DNA of 64,000 nt, from assembly GCF_000218685.1 (NCBI RefSeq), contig NW_006763298.1, positions 1,002,049 to 1,066,048 of the forward strand, in the 5' to 3' direction. This DNA is from Serpula lacrymans var. lacrymans S7.9 (taxonomy: Eukaryota; Basidiomycota; Agaricomycetes; Boletales; Serpulaceae). Under the pieces are notes generated by a model that was not told the DNA's origin, ran no database searches, and worked only from the letters and a program-made list of their open reading frames with translations. Below are positions 44,127-55,490 of this stretch, piece by piece (positions within the stretch are counted from its first letter, which is position 1; the number at the start of each line of letters is the position of its first letter). The position numbers were made by a program, and so were the translations under genes.

Positions 44127-46116
44127 ATGCCTCGCGATGGAGATGAACGCAGAGCAAGAACGGATATGCCGAACCACAATGGACGTACCACTGATAGGAG
44201 CTATGCAGACGACAGGAGGAAAGAACCAAATTTGGTTCGAATGGACACGAACCGAACGAAAGCCGAGCGAGAACGCGATAGAGGCCACAACAAATCGCAT
44301 GATAAGGGGTAAGTATAAATTAGTTTTTGAAGAGGTTGGGTTAACTAGAATCTCACCTGACATTGTAGAGGGAGTGCCCACTCCAACGCTCAATCTCGAC
44401 CGCAGAAAACGAGTTCAAATAATGAGATAGACGAAATGTATGTATATCCTTTTTCTAAGGATATCATGATAGGATTGATTCAGATTCTCACATATACAGA
44501 GACTGCATTAATGCTTCAGAGTATATCAAAATTTCCTTCATGCCATTCGCCCAACCCTGATAATACATTTGATAGGGAACATGGAAATGTATATATCACA
44601 AGGGCTCAGACACTGGCAAACGCCGTGTTGGTGGGTGATCTCACCTATGTGAATTATTCGCACATAATTCACATCGAATCTCAGGACCTTCTTCCCAAAA
44701 CTGACGAATCCACACCACCGAGTAACAAAACTGTTATTCAGCAGTTGATGAGCTTCATAACCCGGAGCACACCGGAGAAGCACCATTCGAGCTCTGCCCA
44801 CGCACATATCTCTCCTCAAAGAATAACTGAGACCCTTCAGCAATTAGCGCAAGCTCGAGTTGATTCGAAGCATTTAGAAGGTCAACTTCAAGAAGCGACG
44901 CGCACAATAAAGCATAAAGACAATGAAATCGACAAACTACAGAAGGAACAGAATCGACTTGCTCAACTTTGGCAGACCACTTCGGAAGAACTCCAGCGGT
45001 ATGAATCTGGATCACCACTATCATCAGGGAAATCTCGCTGATAGCATCACTAGGTACAACGAATCTAAACATGAGATAATGAAGTTGAATGATAGAGTCA
45101 ATGAGCTTCTAATGGAAAGAGGCCGACTTCACACGGAACTAAAGCACCTAAGCAGCCTTCTCAATAATTCCAAACCATTACCCGTGCATGACATAGGCAC
45201 CCATACGAAAGCCTCTCTGGACGATTTTGATCACACTTTGGATCAGCTGTCGGAAAGCAGTATTAAAGGTAGTGTAGAAGGACTCAATGATATGATAGAC
45301 AACCTTGTGTCAAATGTTCTCGAGAGAGCTGCCACTATCTTTGCAGCAGAGGATGCTTCGTGTCAGACCAGCCCGCAGCGTCCACCGCCCGTTCATCAGG
45401 ATCACCCTTTGCTCTTGGCACTTTCCCAACCTTTTCTCAATGAAGAGGGCCGCGGTTTTCTCTTAGATGCTCTTATTCACGCAATGGTGATAGAGGACTT
45501 GAATATAATGTTCTTCCGCTTTTCTGTGACCCCTATTTATCACGGACCTTTGTTGCCGTTGGAGGACATATTTACAAAAATATCGGAATTGGGTACGTCC
45601 TACAGGAACCATTATTAATTTCATGTGCTGACGGAACGGATAGAGTCTTGGAATACATCACAGAGATGGCGCGCGATTACATCGTCTCATTTAGACAAAA
45701 CGATAGCACATCCCAAGTCTCATTTTGGTGAACATGCGAGAGCTTGGGGTTTAGAGATAGCTAACGCCATTGTGCGCGCATATAATGCAGACATATCAAG
45801 CTCGGAGATATTGCACAAGACCATCAAGGATGAATTGGTGGCTATCTACGTCGAAGCTTATAGACTTTCTATCTCTATCAAACGGGACATCCTCACTGTC
45901 CGTGTTTCTGTATACCTCTATGTGGGTAATTCGTTTGATCCCAAGAGAGCAGAAAGTGTCTGGGCGGAGATGGGGACTAAGGCTGGGGACAGCGTGATTG
46001 GAAATTACCATCTGGGCCTGATAAAGCAGTTGGCATCTGGGGAGTCATATTATCTTATCGTACCTCAAGTTATCACGCAATCCCTCCTCCGCCATGTTGG
46101 GCAGGTCTCACACTAG
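44127..46116 (+). CDS. Coiled-coil protein of unknown family, copy 2 of the duplicated module, 561 residues
   Basis: Exons 44127-44308, 44369-44437, 44576-44998, 45054-45592 and 45644-46116 join in phase. The N-terminus is short and highly charged (MPRDGDERRARTDMPN). A long coiled coil spans the third intron: heptad-like stretches IKHKDNEIDKLQKEQNRLAQ and KHEIMKLNDRVNELLMERGR. Then LDDFDHTLDQLSESSIKG, FLLDALIHAMVIEDLNIMFF, and after the last intron WNTSQRWRAITSSHL, LSISIKRDILTVRVSV, VIGNYHLGLIKQ. These blocks are the ones shared with copy 1, so the globular C-terminal half is the conserved domain and the N-terminal half varies. No known family. It ends 101 bp from the stop of Hsp70-like copy 2. 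Confidence 0.85.
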
Positions 46117-46216
46117 TAGACTGTGGTTCATTTAAACCATGTACATTATATTTTCTTGGGAGCATACACCCTGTTTGTGAGATGAGCCAATGGTTATATC
46201 CAGCAGTATCGTCAAG

Positions 46217-48954
46217 TCAATCATAAGAAATTTTTGCAGGTCCATAAACCAATTTCCCCTGAAACATGGCATGTCAGAAACAAATCGATATTACTGTGTG
46301 GTATAAAAACCTACATCTTCTTTCCAGCGCAGCCGAGCACTTATTTCTGTGTCACCAAGCACAATGCAAACGTCAAACTTGGCGGCTGATGTCAGTAATT
46401 GGAGACATAGCAGAAATATTTACTTACGGTAACCTCCCGGTACACTGTATTGGTGACGGATACCATTCGGGGTGACAGCAGGAAACAGCGGCGTAAATCG
46501 CCAGATACAGTGCATACTTTTTCGTACCCAGGATACATCTTCCAAGAACCTGAAGAAAGGATAAATACAAAGGCCTTCAAAACGAGACAGGTTCGCTAGC
46601 TTACCGGGAAGTGTTATGAATTTCTGGGGCTTTGCACGACGATATGCAAAAATTATCACCTCATGGTCGAAGACCTCAGAGCCTTCGCTAACCTCTAACA
46701 TATAGCTCTGAACAAATTCTTCATTCGTGCCAATGCTGCAGTCCTGTCGTATTGGTTAATTAGCATGAAAGAATGGTCTGCCTCGGAAAGAAATTTAACC
46801 TTTTTCACTATACAACTCCAGCCATCACAGACCCTCAACTGTCCCTTACAGTCAGTGTACGAAGTGCGATCCACAGCTTCTTTGTCTTCCTTGTCATATG
46901 GAAGGTGTACTTCAGTACCATAGTGATATTTTGATACCCGGCAGGACACTGTGTCATCTATATGCCACGCTAGAGCGCCATTGGCAACAGCTTTAACACT
47001 ATCATAATCTATAGCAGCTTATCACATGTCTCAATAACCCAAAAAAATGACATACGTTGGTCCATCCGGTCTGATGACTGATACACCATTCTCTTTCCCC
47101 CATTCGACAAGTCTTGAAAAAACGTAAGGAGAACTTGCGAGGCCACCCACAAGTATCACTTTCTGCGATGAAACAATTGACACGTTTGACATGTACGACA
47201 GAAAAAAAGCGGAAGTAATACATCAGCAACATAGTCACCATTCTCAAACATATCCTTGAGCCCAGCAATGATAGACGTAACAGCAGGGTCAAAAAAAGAG
47301 GCCATGTCTTTGCTTCGATAGGAATCAGTTATGCTACATTGTTGATATAACGAAAGTTACAAACCCAGATATTTTCAATTTTCCTCGAGTGATACCAGCC
47401 TTAATCACGTTCTGATACCCACCCAAATTCACCCATGAAGCATTTTTAGGGTCCTCGAACTACTCGCACATAATAAATGAGCAATAGCGTCAGCCAGATC
47501 ACGAATATTTTAATATTACCTTTTTTTTGGCATTTCGGTCAAACTCGTAGACAGCGTGATTTAGCGCATCCTTATTATCCCATGGGGTATTTTTCAAGCG
47601 ATCTGAGGAGCTTTTTAGCTGTACCTTATGAGAGAGTCACGACACAACACACGTTTTAAGAAAGTCTTGGCAGCAGCGGCTACAAATACAGCTCCAGCAA
47701 GATAACCTGAATATGACCGATATTAGTAGACGGAGGAGCAAATATAATATGTACATGCAGCGGGCAGCTGTATACTCCTCCAACTTTAAAGGTTTCACCT
47801 CCTGGATTTTGTATCCTCTGCAAGTGTATATTAGAAAAAAAGGTTTAAATGGGTAAGTTACCGATGTTATAAGACGGTGCGCACGCGATGTCAATGGTCC
47901 CCCCTTTTGGATAAGTGTAAGTAGTCAAGGCTGTAAATATATTTATGGCTTGCTTTACCTCCGCAGTCACATAAAATGATGTGGACATCTTTCTGTTATG
48001 CAGCTCGTTTTGAAAAAAAAAAAAGGCTCCCTGAGTAGGGTGAAAAACTGACGTACCTCCAGCCAATCATTTACACTACCGCATTCAGCAGCATATAGCA
48101 TGGCTGCCTGAAAACGATGTCAGCATGCTTACATCATGAGTTGAATAGACTCGAACTTCGGCTTCTGTAACAAATCGAACCCGTCGACCTCCTTCTGCAT
48201 CGACTATACCAGCAGTAATCGCAGCTTGACGCATCTTATTTTGCTGACCACCCTCCCATCCATTCGGAGTGGTCAAAACGACATACATGGCAGGAAAAAG
48301 TGCATCCCATATTTTCGCTCCATCTCCGTAGGTTGCGGTAATGTATGCTTTGACTTGTTCCATAGTATAACGTAGAAAGTCAGTAAATATTTTTTCAACA
48401 GTCAGACCTTCAGGGAGGATAGGTAGGGAAAGGCCGTTTATTATCGGTAGATGGTCTGGCCTCAGCTGGAGCTTCCACCTAAATCCAAATATTCAGCTAC
48501 TTACTAGCTAGGCTAAATGAGAGAGCTTACCATTCGACTTTATGCCAATTTTCACTTTCTGCTTGCAATATAATCTCTTCATCTTCAACCTCTGCACCAA
48601 AAGCACGAGCTTTTCCGTCCTTGTCGTAATAAACTATGGAGGGTACCTTGGCATCTGGTGTAGCCTGGAAGCATGTGACGGCTATCAGCAACTAGTTCCT
48701 ACGATGGACAAAAGCAACATGACATCCCTGTTTGGGCCACCGAAGAATCTGTGTCAACTAGGCATAAGTTTTATATGTGGCAGGAGAAAGAATATGACAC
48801 TTGCTTCTTCAAACTTGGGCACTTTTCCCCTTTGTAATATGCAGAATGACGTGGCAGTGAATGTGGTACCAATATCGACCGACACAACAAGTTTCCTATC
48901 GTTTCCAAGTAATGACCCTTCCCACGCAGACCTACCAGTATTACCGTGCACCAT
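46217..48954 (-). CDS. HSPA12-like Hsp70/actin-fold ATPase, copy 2, apparently intact
   Basis: ATG at 48954 (MVHGNTGRSAWEG). Phosphate-1 SVDIGTTFTATS; TPDAKVPSIVYYDKDGKA after the first intron; LTTPNGWEGGQQNKMRQAA (about 48275); phosphate-2 DCGGGTIDIA across an intron (about 47990-47915); adenosine motif VILVGGLASSPYVFSRL (about 47150). The C-terminal region is SKYHYGTEVHLPYDKED, VIIFAYRRAKPQKFITLPG, LAIYAAVSCC, FDVCIVLGDTEISARLRWKE, and the final exon ends GPAKISYD at 46217. All nucleotide-binding motifs are present. The first intron appears to use a GC donor (GCAAGT at 48804-48799). As in HSPA12A, the C-terminal half is not the usual Hsp70 peptide-binding domain. It could be a sensor or scaffold ATPase rather than a general chaperone (inference). 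Confidence 0.85.
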
Positions 48955-49361
48955 GTTCAGATATCGGAATCGAAAAGAACTGAAGTCTTCGGCTGTACTC
49001 CTTGACAAGATTATATGGAGGAGAGTACCGTGAAAAAAGAGGGCGAGGGGAGTTAGAAACGCGGATCATGTTGTACTAATGTTGCGCATCATGCAATCCA
49101 CGAATTTTTAACCTGCGAATCACACGAAGAAGTCGTAAAAAAGAGGAAAGATCAAAAATTCGAGAGGTTCGGATTGAGCGAGGACGTTACTGTAATAACT
49201 ATACAACTAAGTATCGGCGGCCACAGCAGGTAAGCAACGCTCAAGTCGCGAGCATCTCGTTGACTGAAAAAGTCTATCGATATACATAGGTCAGCTGGGT
49301 GATAATCGGAAATACCGTTCTCAGACTGACCTCGCGCTCCACAAGAGACGTTAAACGAAAT
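48955..49361. other. Intergenic, promoter of Hsp70-like copy 2
   Basis: 407 bp between two minus-strand genes. No coding potential seen. Confidence 0.4.
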
Positions 49362-50480
49362 TCAGTTAGATAATGAATAGCCAATGTCACCCGTCACTCC
49401 TTCCTGCATTGCAATTAGCGCAGACAACATTTTCTGTCCTCTTCCGTCCAACTGTTCCCTGAATTGGTCACCTTTCATCCACTCCAGTCCATGTTGTAAC
49501 ACGTTCCGAGCTCTCGTAGAGCCACCCCGTATGTCGCCCATACAGGCATGAAGCGTTGCTCGCTGTTGAGTGGAGTCGTAAGTGGCACAATGCAAAATGT
49601 TAGAATTATAGAACACTGTTTCTCCCGCTAAAAAATACCGCTCGACTGTTACCAAGCGCACTGAGAAGTCAAAACAAATCTGGCTCACGTTGTAGTGTCA
49701 CTTGAATTGCCTCTGGCATGGTGAGCGGGTCTTCCGGAGGAGTAAGCGTCATAGACTGTGCTCGTTGCTCTGCGGACCTGGGTAATTTGTGTGACTTGGG
49801 CACGACATATAGACAAGAGTCTTTGTAAATGGCTCTAAGCAAACCAGATCAGTGAATGCCCTTGATGCTTTTGAGTATATAGTATCGCCTCACGTATTCC
49901 ACTGCACCTATTAACGAGCACAACGTTAAGCTGGGAAGTAGCCTTGGTGTGATGCGTAACTTACCCCATGACCCCATTGAGCTAGAGCGATACATTCCTC
50001 ATCTCCAGTAGCGTCCTCCTTAACATCATCGCGATGCCATCGGAGTGCAAAATTGTGGAAAAGTGGATTAATTAACAAGTTAAAGAGCTCTGTATACAAT
50101 ACGTCGTTTAACGAATAATATAATAGAGACGAGCAGCTAGAAATGACCAAAAGCTCACCCATCTGTAATTCAGCTTCTTGGCATCCCAGAAGTCCTTGTG
50201 CTGCACCAACTAGTTTGTCGGATGTGTACCATTTAGCAAAGACAGATTCACCCAGATCTGGATGCATGATATGTTGTACACCCCAAGAGTCTGGGTTGTT
50301 ATTATCGAATGGTGGAAATTGTTTCCCGACCGTTCTACGGTGTGACCATGAACCCGAGCGAGTACGTGTAATTACACGTTCACAAGCCGCTTCGATGTCC
50401 TTGAAATCCTGAGGAAGGATGAGGTCTGGAATAATAACAAAGCCTTGATCTTCATATTGGGTTTTGAGAGACGACATCAT
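49362..50480 (-). CDS. Phytanoyl-CoA dioxygenase (PhyH)-like Fe(II)/2-oxoglutarate oxygenase, 290 residues
   Basis: Minus-strand exons 50480-50159, 50089-49965, 49907-49894, 49834-49689 and 49627-49362; phases agree, and the third exon is only 14 nt. ATG at 50480 (MMSSLKTQYEDQGFVIIPDL) is the first good start. N-terminal FVIIPDLILPQDF is typical of the family. Iron ligands: HRD in ALRWHRDDV (about residue 127) and a distal His in NSNILHCATYD (about 215), with Arg in QQRATLHA as the oxoglutarate contact candidate. The substrate cannot be told from sequence; fungal relatives act on small molecules, often in secondary metabolism. No biosynthetic cluster is evident around it. Confidence 0.88.
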
Positions 50481-51385
50481 TGAAGCAGGATGCAATGGAC
50501 GCTTGGATACGTATTTCTGGAGGTCCTAAAAGCCTGAAGATCGGTGACAGCCTATTGACTCGAGAAAAACCTCGTATAACAATCCGTCGGAGTATTGGCC
50601 CTTTATAGGGAGACCTTTGCGGAGCCTTTTAGAAACTGTCAATGGTCATGTGAAGACTTCAGTATGTCCAGGGGTCATATCCAGGGGTCATACTTGAACG
50701 TTTGCACAGGCTAGAATTCTGCGTACCATACGATCCTCATCATCGCATGTTCCCTCAGGCCTCAGGCTCTCGCACTCCACGAAAAATGGCCTTTCTCTCT
50801 CTGGCACCACCAGACATAGGATCGGATACACTCTTTCTGGGCGTTTAAGTTGTGCTTCAAATTGGCTTTCCGTACTCGTACATATCAACTTGAGGGAAAC
50901 CAATATCCACGTCGACGAGCTTGATCATGATTGTGAGATAGATGATGCAGTGCATATGGTTTGAAGTAAGAGGAAAACTTAAGCCTTATCGCAATGGTGG
51001 GCAGTGGGTACTGAGTAAACACTGGGTCCATGGCATACTGTGATTTCAGGCATGATGCATGCCAGCGATGGCGAGATACAATCAAGGTGCTAGTCTTGGC
51101 ACCCACAGCACGATTTCTCCTTGTACGTAAATACATCCTCAGACGACTACATTATTTGCATTTATGAGTAAGTATGAGCACTGCGAGGCACTAGCGCTGC
51201 AATGTTCATCCGAATTGCCAGTGACGTGATAAAGCTACATCAGAAAACCTTATACAGGATTCGAACATTGCGTCCTCATCATGATGACGGTCTAGATATC
51301 CAGTATCCCTAGCCGATTCAGATGCAAGGATACTCGGAATATACCAAACAAGCAAGTTACCACGAAACGTAGAGAACGTATCACT
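50481..51385. other. Intergenic, no firm gene
   Basis: About 900 bp. A 71-codon minus-strand frame (50688-50903; FEAQLKRPERVYPILCLVVP) looks mildly protein-like but has no recognised family or clean start. Not called as a gene. Confidence 0.35.
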
Positions 51386-54300
51386 TCACATCTTGCCCTT
51401 TTTGGAGCGCAAACGAGCAAGCACCTGCTTAGCAACTCGTTCACGTCCCTCATCAAAAGTCTTGAAGGTGGTAGGAAGTTCGAATCGCTCCTTTCCTAGA
51501 ATCATCCAGACTTTGTATCCAGTCGTGCCTTTCTCATCAACGATCTCTTCGTTGTAGTATTGAGGACTGCGTGTCTCCTCCTTGTTGCAGAACTCTGGTC
51601 GTGATTTTTAGCATGTACCCGCCAAGACAATGAGATTTCCCTACCGAGTAATGCTGTTACATGTGATCCTGTTATATGTTTAGAGGCTGACTTGGCTTCT
51701 TGCTTCTTGGTATCAGGAGCTGGAGAATTGGTAGCCTTATGTGGCTGGGAGTTGTCTGTACACTTTGGCTCGCTTGCTCGGGAGAGGGTGCCTTTAGACC
51801 CCGTTCGCTGAGCTTTGTACGAAGAGTAAGCATCAGCGGTGTGATAAAGCACTTGACTACAACTTACCAGGCTGGAGCTTCGTTCTTTCACCTAGAGATG
51901 TATTAACATCCGTAACTCCCGAAATAGATGGAGGTGATGCTTGTGTAGCAGATGAAGAGTTGAAATCAGCTTTCCCCTGATCATTTCCATCATAACATGC
52001 GAAGCCAGAATGAGGCTGAGTTGAGGTCTCTGTCTGCGTGCCAGAAGTAGAGGGATTTCTGAAAAGTGAAACTGATTACTACATGAACGAACAGAAGGCG
52101 CTAGCGTAGTTCGTACGGATAGTATCCCAAGAAAGGAGGCGCTGTATACGAGCTATGATGCACAGCCGGATAACTCGCCGTGGCTGGGTTTTCATAGTTT
52201 ACATAATATGGTTGTCCTGAGCAGTAACCCGGCGTAGAGTATACGTTTTGTGGGAAAGGCTGAGCTGGGGGAATGGGCACAGGGTAAGGCGGTGCCACAT
52301 GTCCCCCAAAAGCCAGACCACCGTCAAGCGTATGCGCAAACGAAGGGTTACTATCAAAGGACATTCCTGGGTAAGTATAACCACCATATGATGCCTGAGA
52401 GCCACCGTGAGTCGACGAAGGCCCACCAGCGTTCCAGATTCCGTAGTTGTATTGTTCTACTGGATTATCTGATTGCGCGGATCCCCATGTTGATGCAGTG
52501 CCACCAAGCCCTGGAGCGCTGGCGTTCTTCCGTTGGCCCTTGACAAATCCTTTCTTGATAACCTTATCCGGACCCCGGTATCGGCCCATGAGAGCCTCTG
52601 CACCCCGAAGGATTAGTGCTTTTTCCTTTGCGCGAGAGAGAGAAACGTCACCACGGTCATCAGAAGGCCTCAGAAATTTCTTCGCTTTTCTATTGCCTTC
52701 AGTCTCGTCAACCTCACCAGGTTCCTTTCTTTTCTCATCGGCCCTTTGCAAAACATCCAGCTCATGCTTTTGCAATGAAAATGGACTTTCATAGCCGAGC
52801 GGCGGCGCTTCACCACGAAAACGAAGGTATTCAATAAGACCTTGTTCAGCAGCTAAGCAAGTTACGCCGATTTTTGCATCAGCTTTTGTACGATAATCTG
52901 GTGGAACGCTATATTTCTTGGTTTCTTGCGGCTTAGATATGGAGGAAAGCTCGACGGTCATCGTGCAACCATATGCTGCAGAAACAATATCAAATAGAGC
53001 AGACTCATAGGAAGGTTGCAACTATACCGTCTTTGTCCTTTTCGAAATCATACTGAGGGTGAGCCCCAGGTTTGATTTTGCTGTATTCAGATGCAAGGAC
53101 AGGAACGACGTGATCGTTCACCCACGTTCTCATCGTAGGTGTAACCTTACCTTCGACAGCTGCGCTGATGGACCGTATGTAGTCGCCAACTCCCTGAGAC
53201 ATCGCTTGAAGGCAGACAGCAGCTTTGGCATCGGCGCGTTTGGGGAACCTAGGGTCTACCAGATAAGATTTTGAATCTCCAGGCCGCTCGATGCGTAAAA
53301 GACACCCATGCACTATGTTGAAGATGAGCACTAGAGGAAACAACGATAGCTGGAAAGCTCACATCCAATCGTGCCGCTCGACGTGAACACAAATTTCATA
53401 CTCAATCTGCTTCCTCTTGCAAGTTGAATCATACTATTCAACCATGAAGGAGCATTGATATCAGCCGCACTCTTATCCCCTGCTGATTCTGGGAACGGTC
53501 GGGGGAGGGTGTCATAAAAGTTCTGGAGTGTCAGGGGCGGCCGCAGAGCAGGCGATATCTCCCCAAGGTCATTGTGATCAGGGCGGGCAAATGGCCTAGG
53601 GGATGCAGGACGAGCCTGGCCGTTTCCATGCTTGATAAAATCCAAAACACCCTCGTCTATGGCAGCCTTGGCACACGCTACCTTAGCTTCGATGAAAGTA
53701 TTGTAAATGGTATCAGACGCATATACTCGGTGTGAATGCGGGGAGAGCTCTATACGGAGAGCACAACCTTGTTCTGGCACAAAAATCAAATGATGTGAAG
53801 TCCTGATGTTGACAAATAAACATACTGTGACCAAGCTTGTGCTCAAGTAAGGCTACCCAGTGAGGCGTAACACGTCCTGCTCGCCAGTCCAAGCAACATG
53901 TCTCTATCTCCTTCAGGGATTCATCGTCTTCCGATGGTAGTGATGAAGTGTCTACAGACTCTCGTTGCTCGACTGGGCCGAGAGGAGCCAACACAAGGCC
54001 CCGCTTGATTTTGGAAGAATTAGGGTCGCCAACTGCGATGAAATCCATGGCCCCCATTTCGACTGCGATGGTAGCCGCCCTAGTCTTAGCTTCATTTTTT
54101 CTCGAAAAAGTTGGCTTCGTCGCGTAGGATCGCTGCAGTCCATCTGGACGAGTGACTGTTAAGATGCACTGTTTGGCTATCCCAACAGAGGCAGTGGCGG
54201 TGTCAGGCTATGCATAATGTGGTGACGGGAGGCGAATTGTCACGTACTATGAGGGCCATTTTCTTCAATAAAATCAAAGCTCAAAGCTTCTATTTTCCCA

Positions 54301-54614
54301 AAAGCGCGCTGACAGGCTTGATGTAGCTGTGTAACCGCGTGGATATTCATAGTGTCTGCGACCTTGCTCGATGAAGGCGTCGACAAGTGAGAGAGTAGGG
54401 GAGGGGGCGATGGTGCTGATGGGGGTTCTATGAATTCTATAATTTGGCTAGATCCAAAATTATCATATTGCGTGTGCGAGTTGAGGTATTCATCCAAGGA
54501 AATAGCGCCCATATTTGCTAAATTTCGAGAGACCGCTTGGAAAACATCGTCAGGGATGGTAAGACAAGCCTCAGATGCCTCGATATCACTATCAGTGTCG
54601 TCCCCTTCAAACAT
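51386..54614 (-). CDS. Protein with five dsRBD-like repeats, 946 residues
   Basis: Eight minus-strand exons: 54614-54248, 54176-53826, 53773-53363, 53312-53028, 52975-52117, 52058-51868, 51812-51645, 51594-51386; every phase agrees. Four internal segments share a beta-rich part with a QGC-type start (QCILTVTR, GCALRIEL, GCLLRIER, GCTMTVEL). Each is followed by a helix of the form AK...A...A...G..D(F/Y)I: NEAKTRAATIAVEMGAMDFI, EAKVACAKAAIDEGVLDFI, DAKAAVCLQAMSQGVGDYI, DAKIGVTCLAAEQGLIEYL. A fifth, C-terminal unit (TTGYKVWMILGKERFELP, then GRERVAKQVLARLRSKKGKM) is the closest to a classical double-stranded RNA-binding domain. Between repeats 4 and 5 lies a Gly/Pro/Tyr-rich region like RNA-binding protein tails. 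Probable RNA-binding role; dsRBD assignment of repeats 1-4 is inference. Confidence 0.8.
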
Positions 54615-55490
54615 GGCGAATAAACAACGAGACTACGACGAAAAGTTTAGACAGACGATGGCGAGCTGGGAGCCGGATGGTAATGGGGGAGATGTTTACT
54701 TTTGAAAAAGTAAAAGTCGCAGTATCAGAACTGGAGAACCCTAGTATGCCTTAGCTAAGCTTTCTACAACCAGCTACACAACCTCCACCCCAGCCATTCC
54801 TGTCAGCGTCGAGCCACGAGAACCAGTCCGTACGCAACGGCCGCCATGAACAACACCGTATTAAGCTTAAACCCAGCCAGATAAAGAGGTGATGCACATA
54901 GTATGATGCAATAGCCTCCGTCGGAAAGACGGCCTTGACACTCACATCTTTACCACGTAAAAGATCGTGTAGAAGATGGTCATCACGTTGATCCTTTTCA
55001 ATCGACCTGTGCAAGACCTGCTGGTAAAGGGACAATGCAGTGCAGCCACGCAACAGGGGATGTATAGTAAATTTATGGATCAATCATAAATTATGGAAAG
55101 CTGTGAAAAATGACGTTGAAATGATGCTTTCGCCAACTGTGATTTACTCTCAAAGCTCGCTCCTCAGGCTTCCTTTGCAGATATCGAAACATGTACAAAA
55201 CCGAACAGGCCGAGCGGTTGCACAGCGTCGTCAAGAGAGATGTATAGGCCAATAAGGTTCGAGGGATCTGAGCGCTGCGGAGGAAAGAAAAGGGTGACGC
55301 TTGTTTGGCTGTGCAGACGGGCGTGGGAAACCAATATCTAGTGCGTGTTGTGAACAACGGTGTAAAACAGCAGTGCCCAGTGGCAGACCGTCCATCTCTT
55401 TTTATTCTCTTCACACCACAGTATCGTATCGTATCCTTCAGTTCTTTTTCTGCCCAACTACTTTTCTTTATTACTGCGTGACGATTCTTG
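54615..55490. other. Intergenic between divergent genes, possible small membrane-protein gene
   Basis: Holds the promoters of the dsRBD-like gene and TVP38. On the minus strand, SLYQQVLHRSIEKDQRDD (about 55030-54977) and a hydrophobic NTVLFMAAVAYGLVLVARR (about 54868-54812) in different frames might be exons of a small protein, but I could not join them convincingly. Confidence 0.3.

Noticed and set aside
54751..55083. 110-codon frame with SLYQQVL considered as a LYR-motif mitochondrial protein
   Set aside because: LYQ is not LYR, there is no supporting second helix pattern, and exon joining is unclear.
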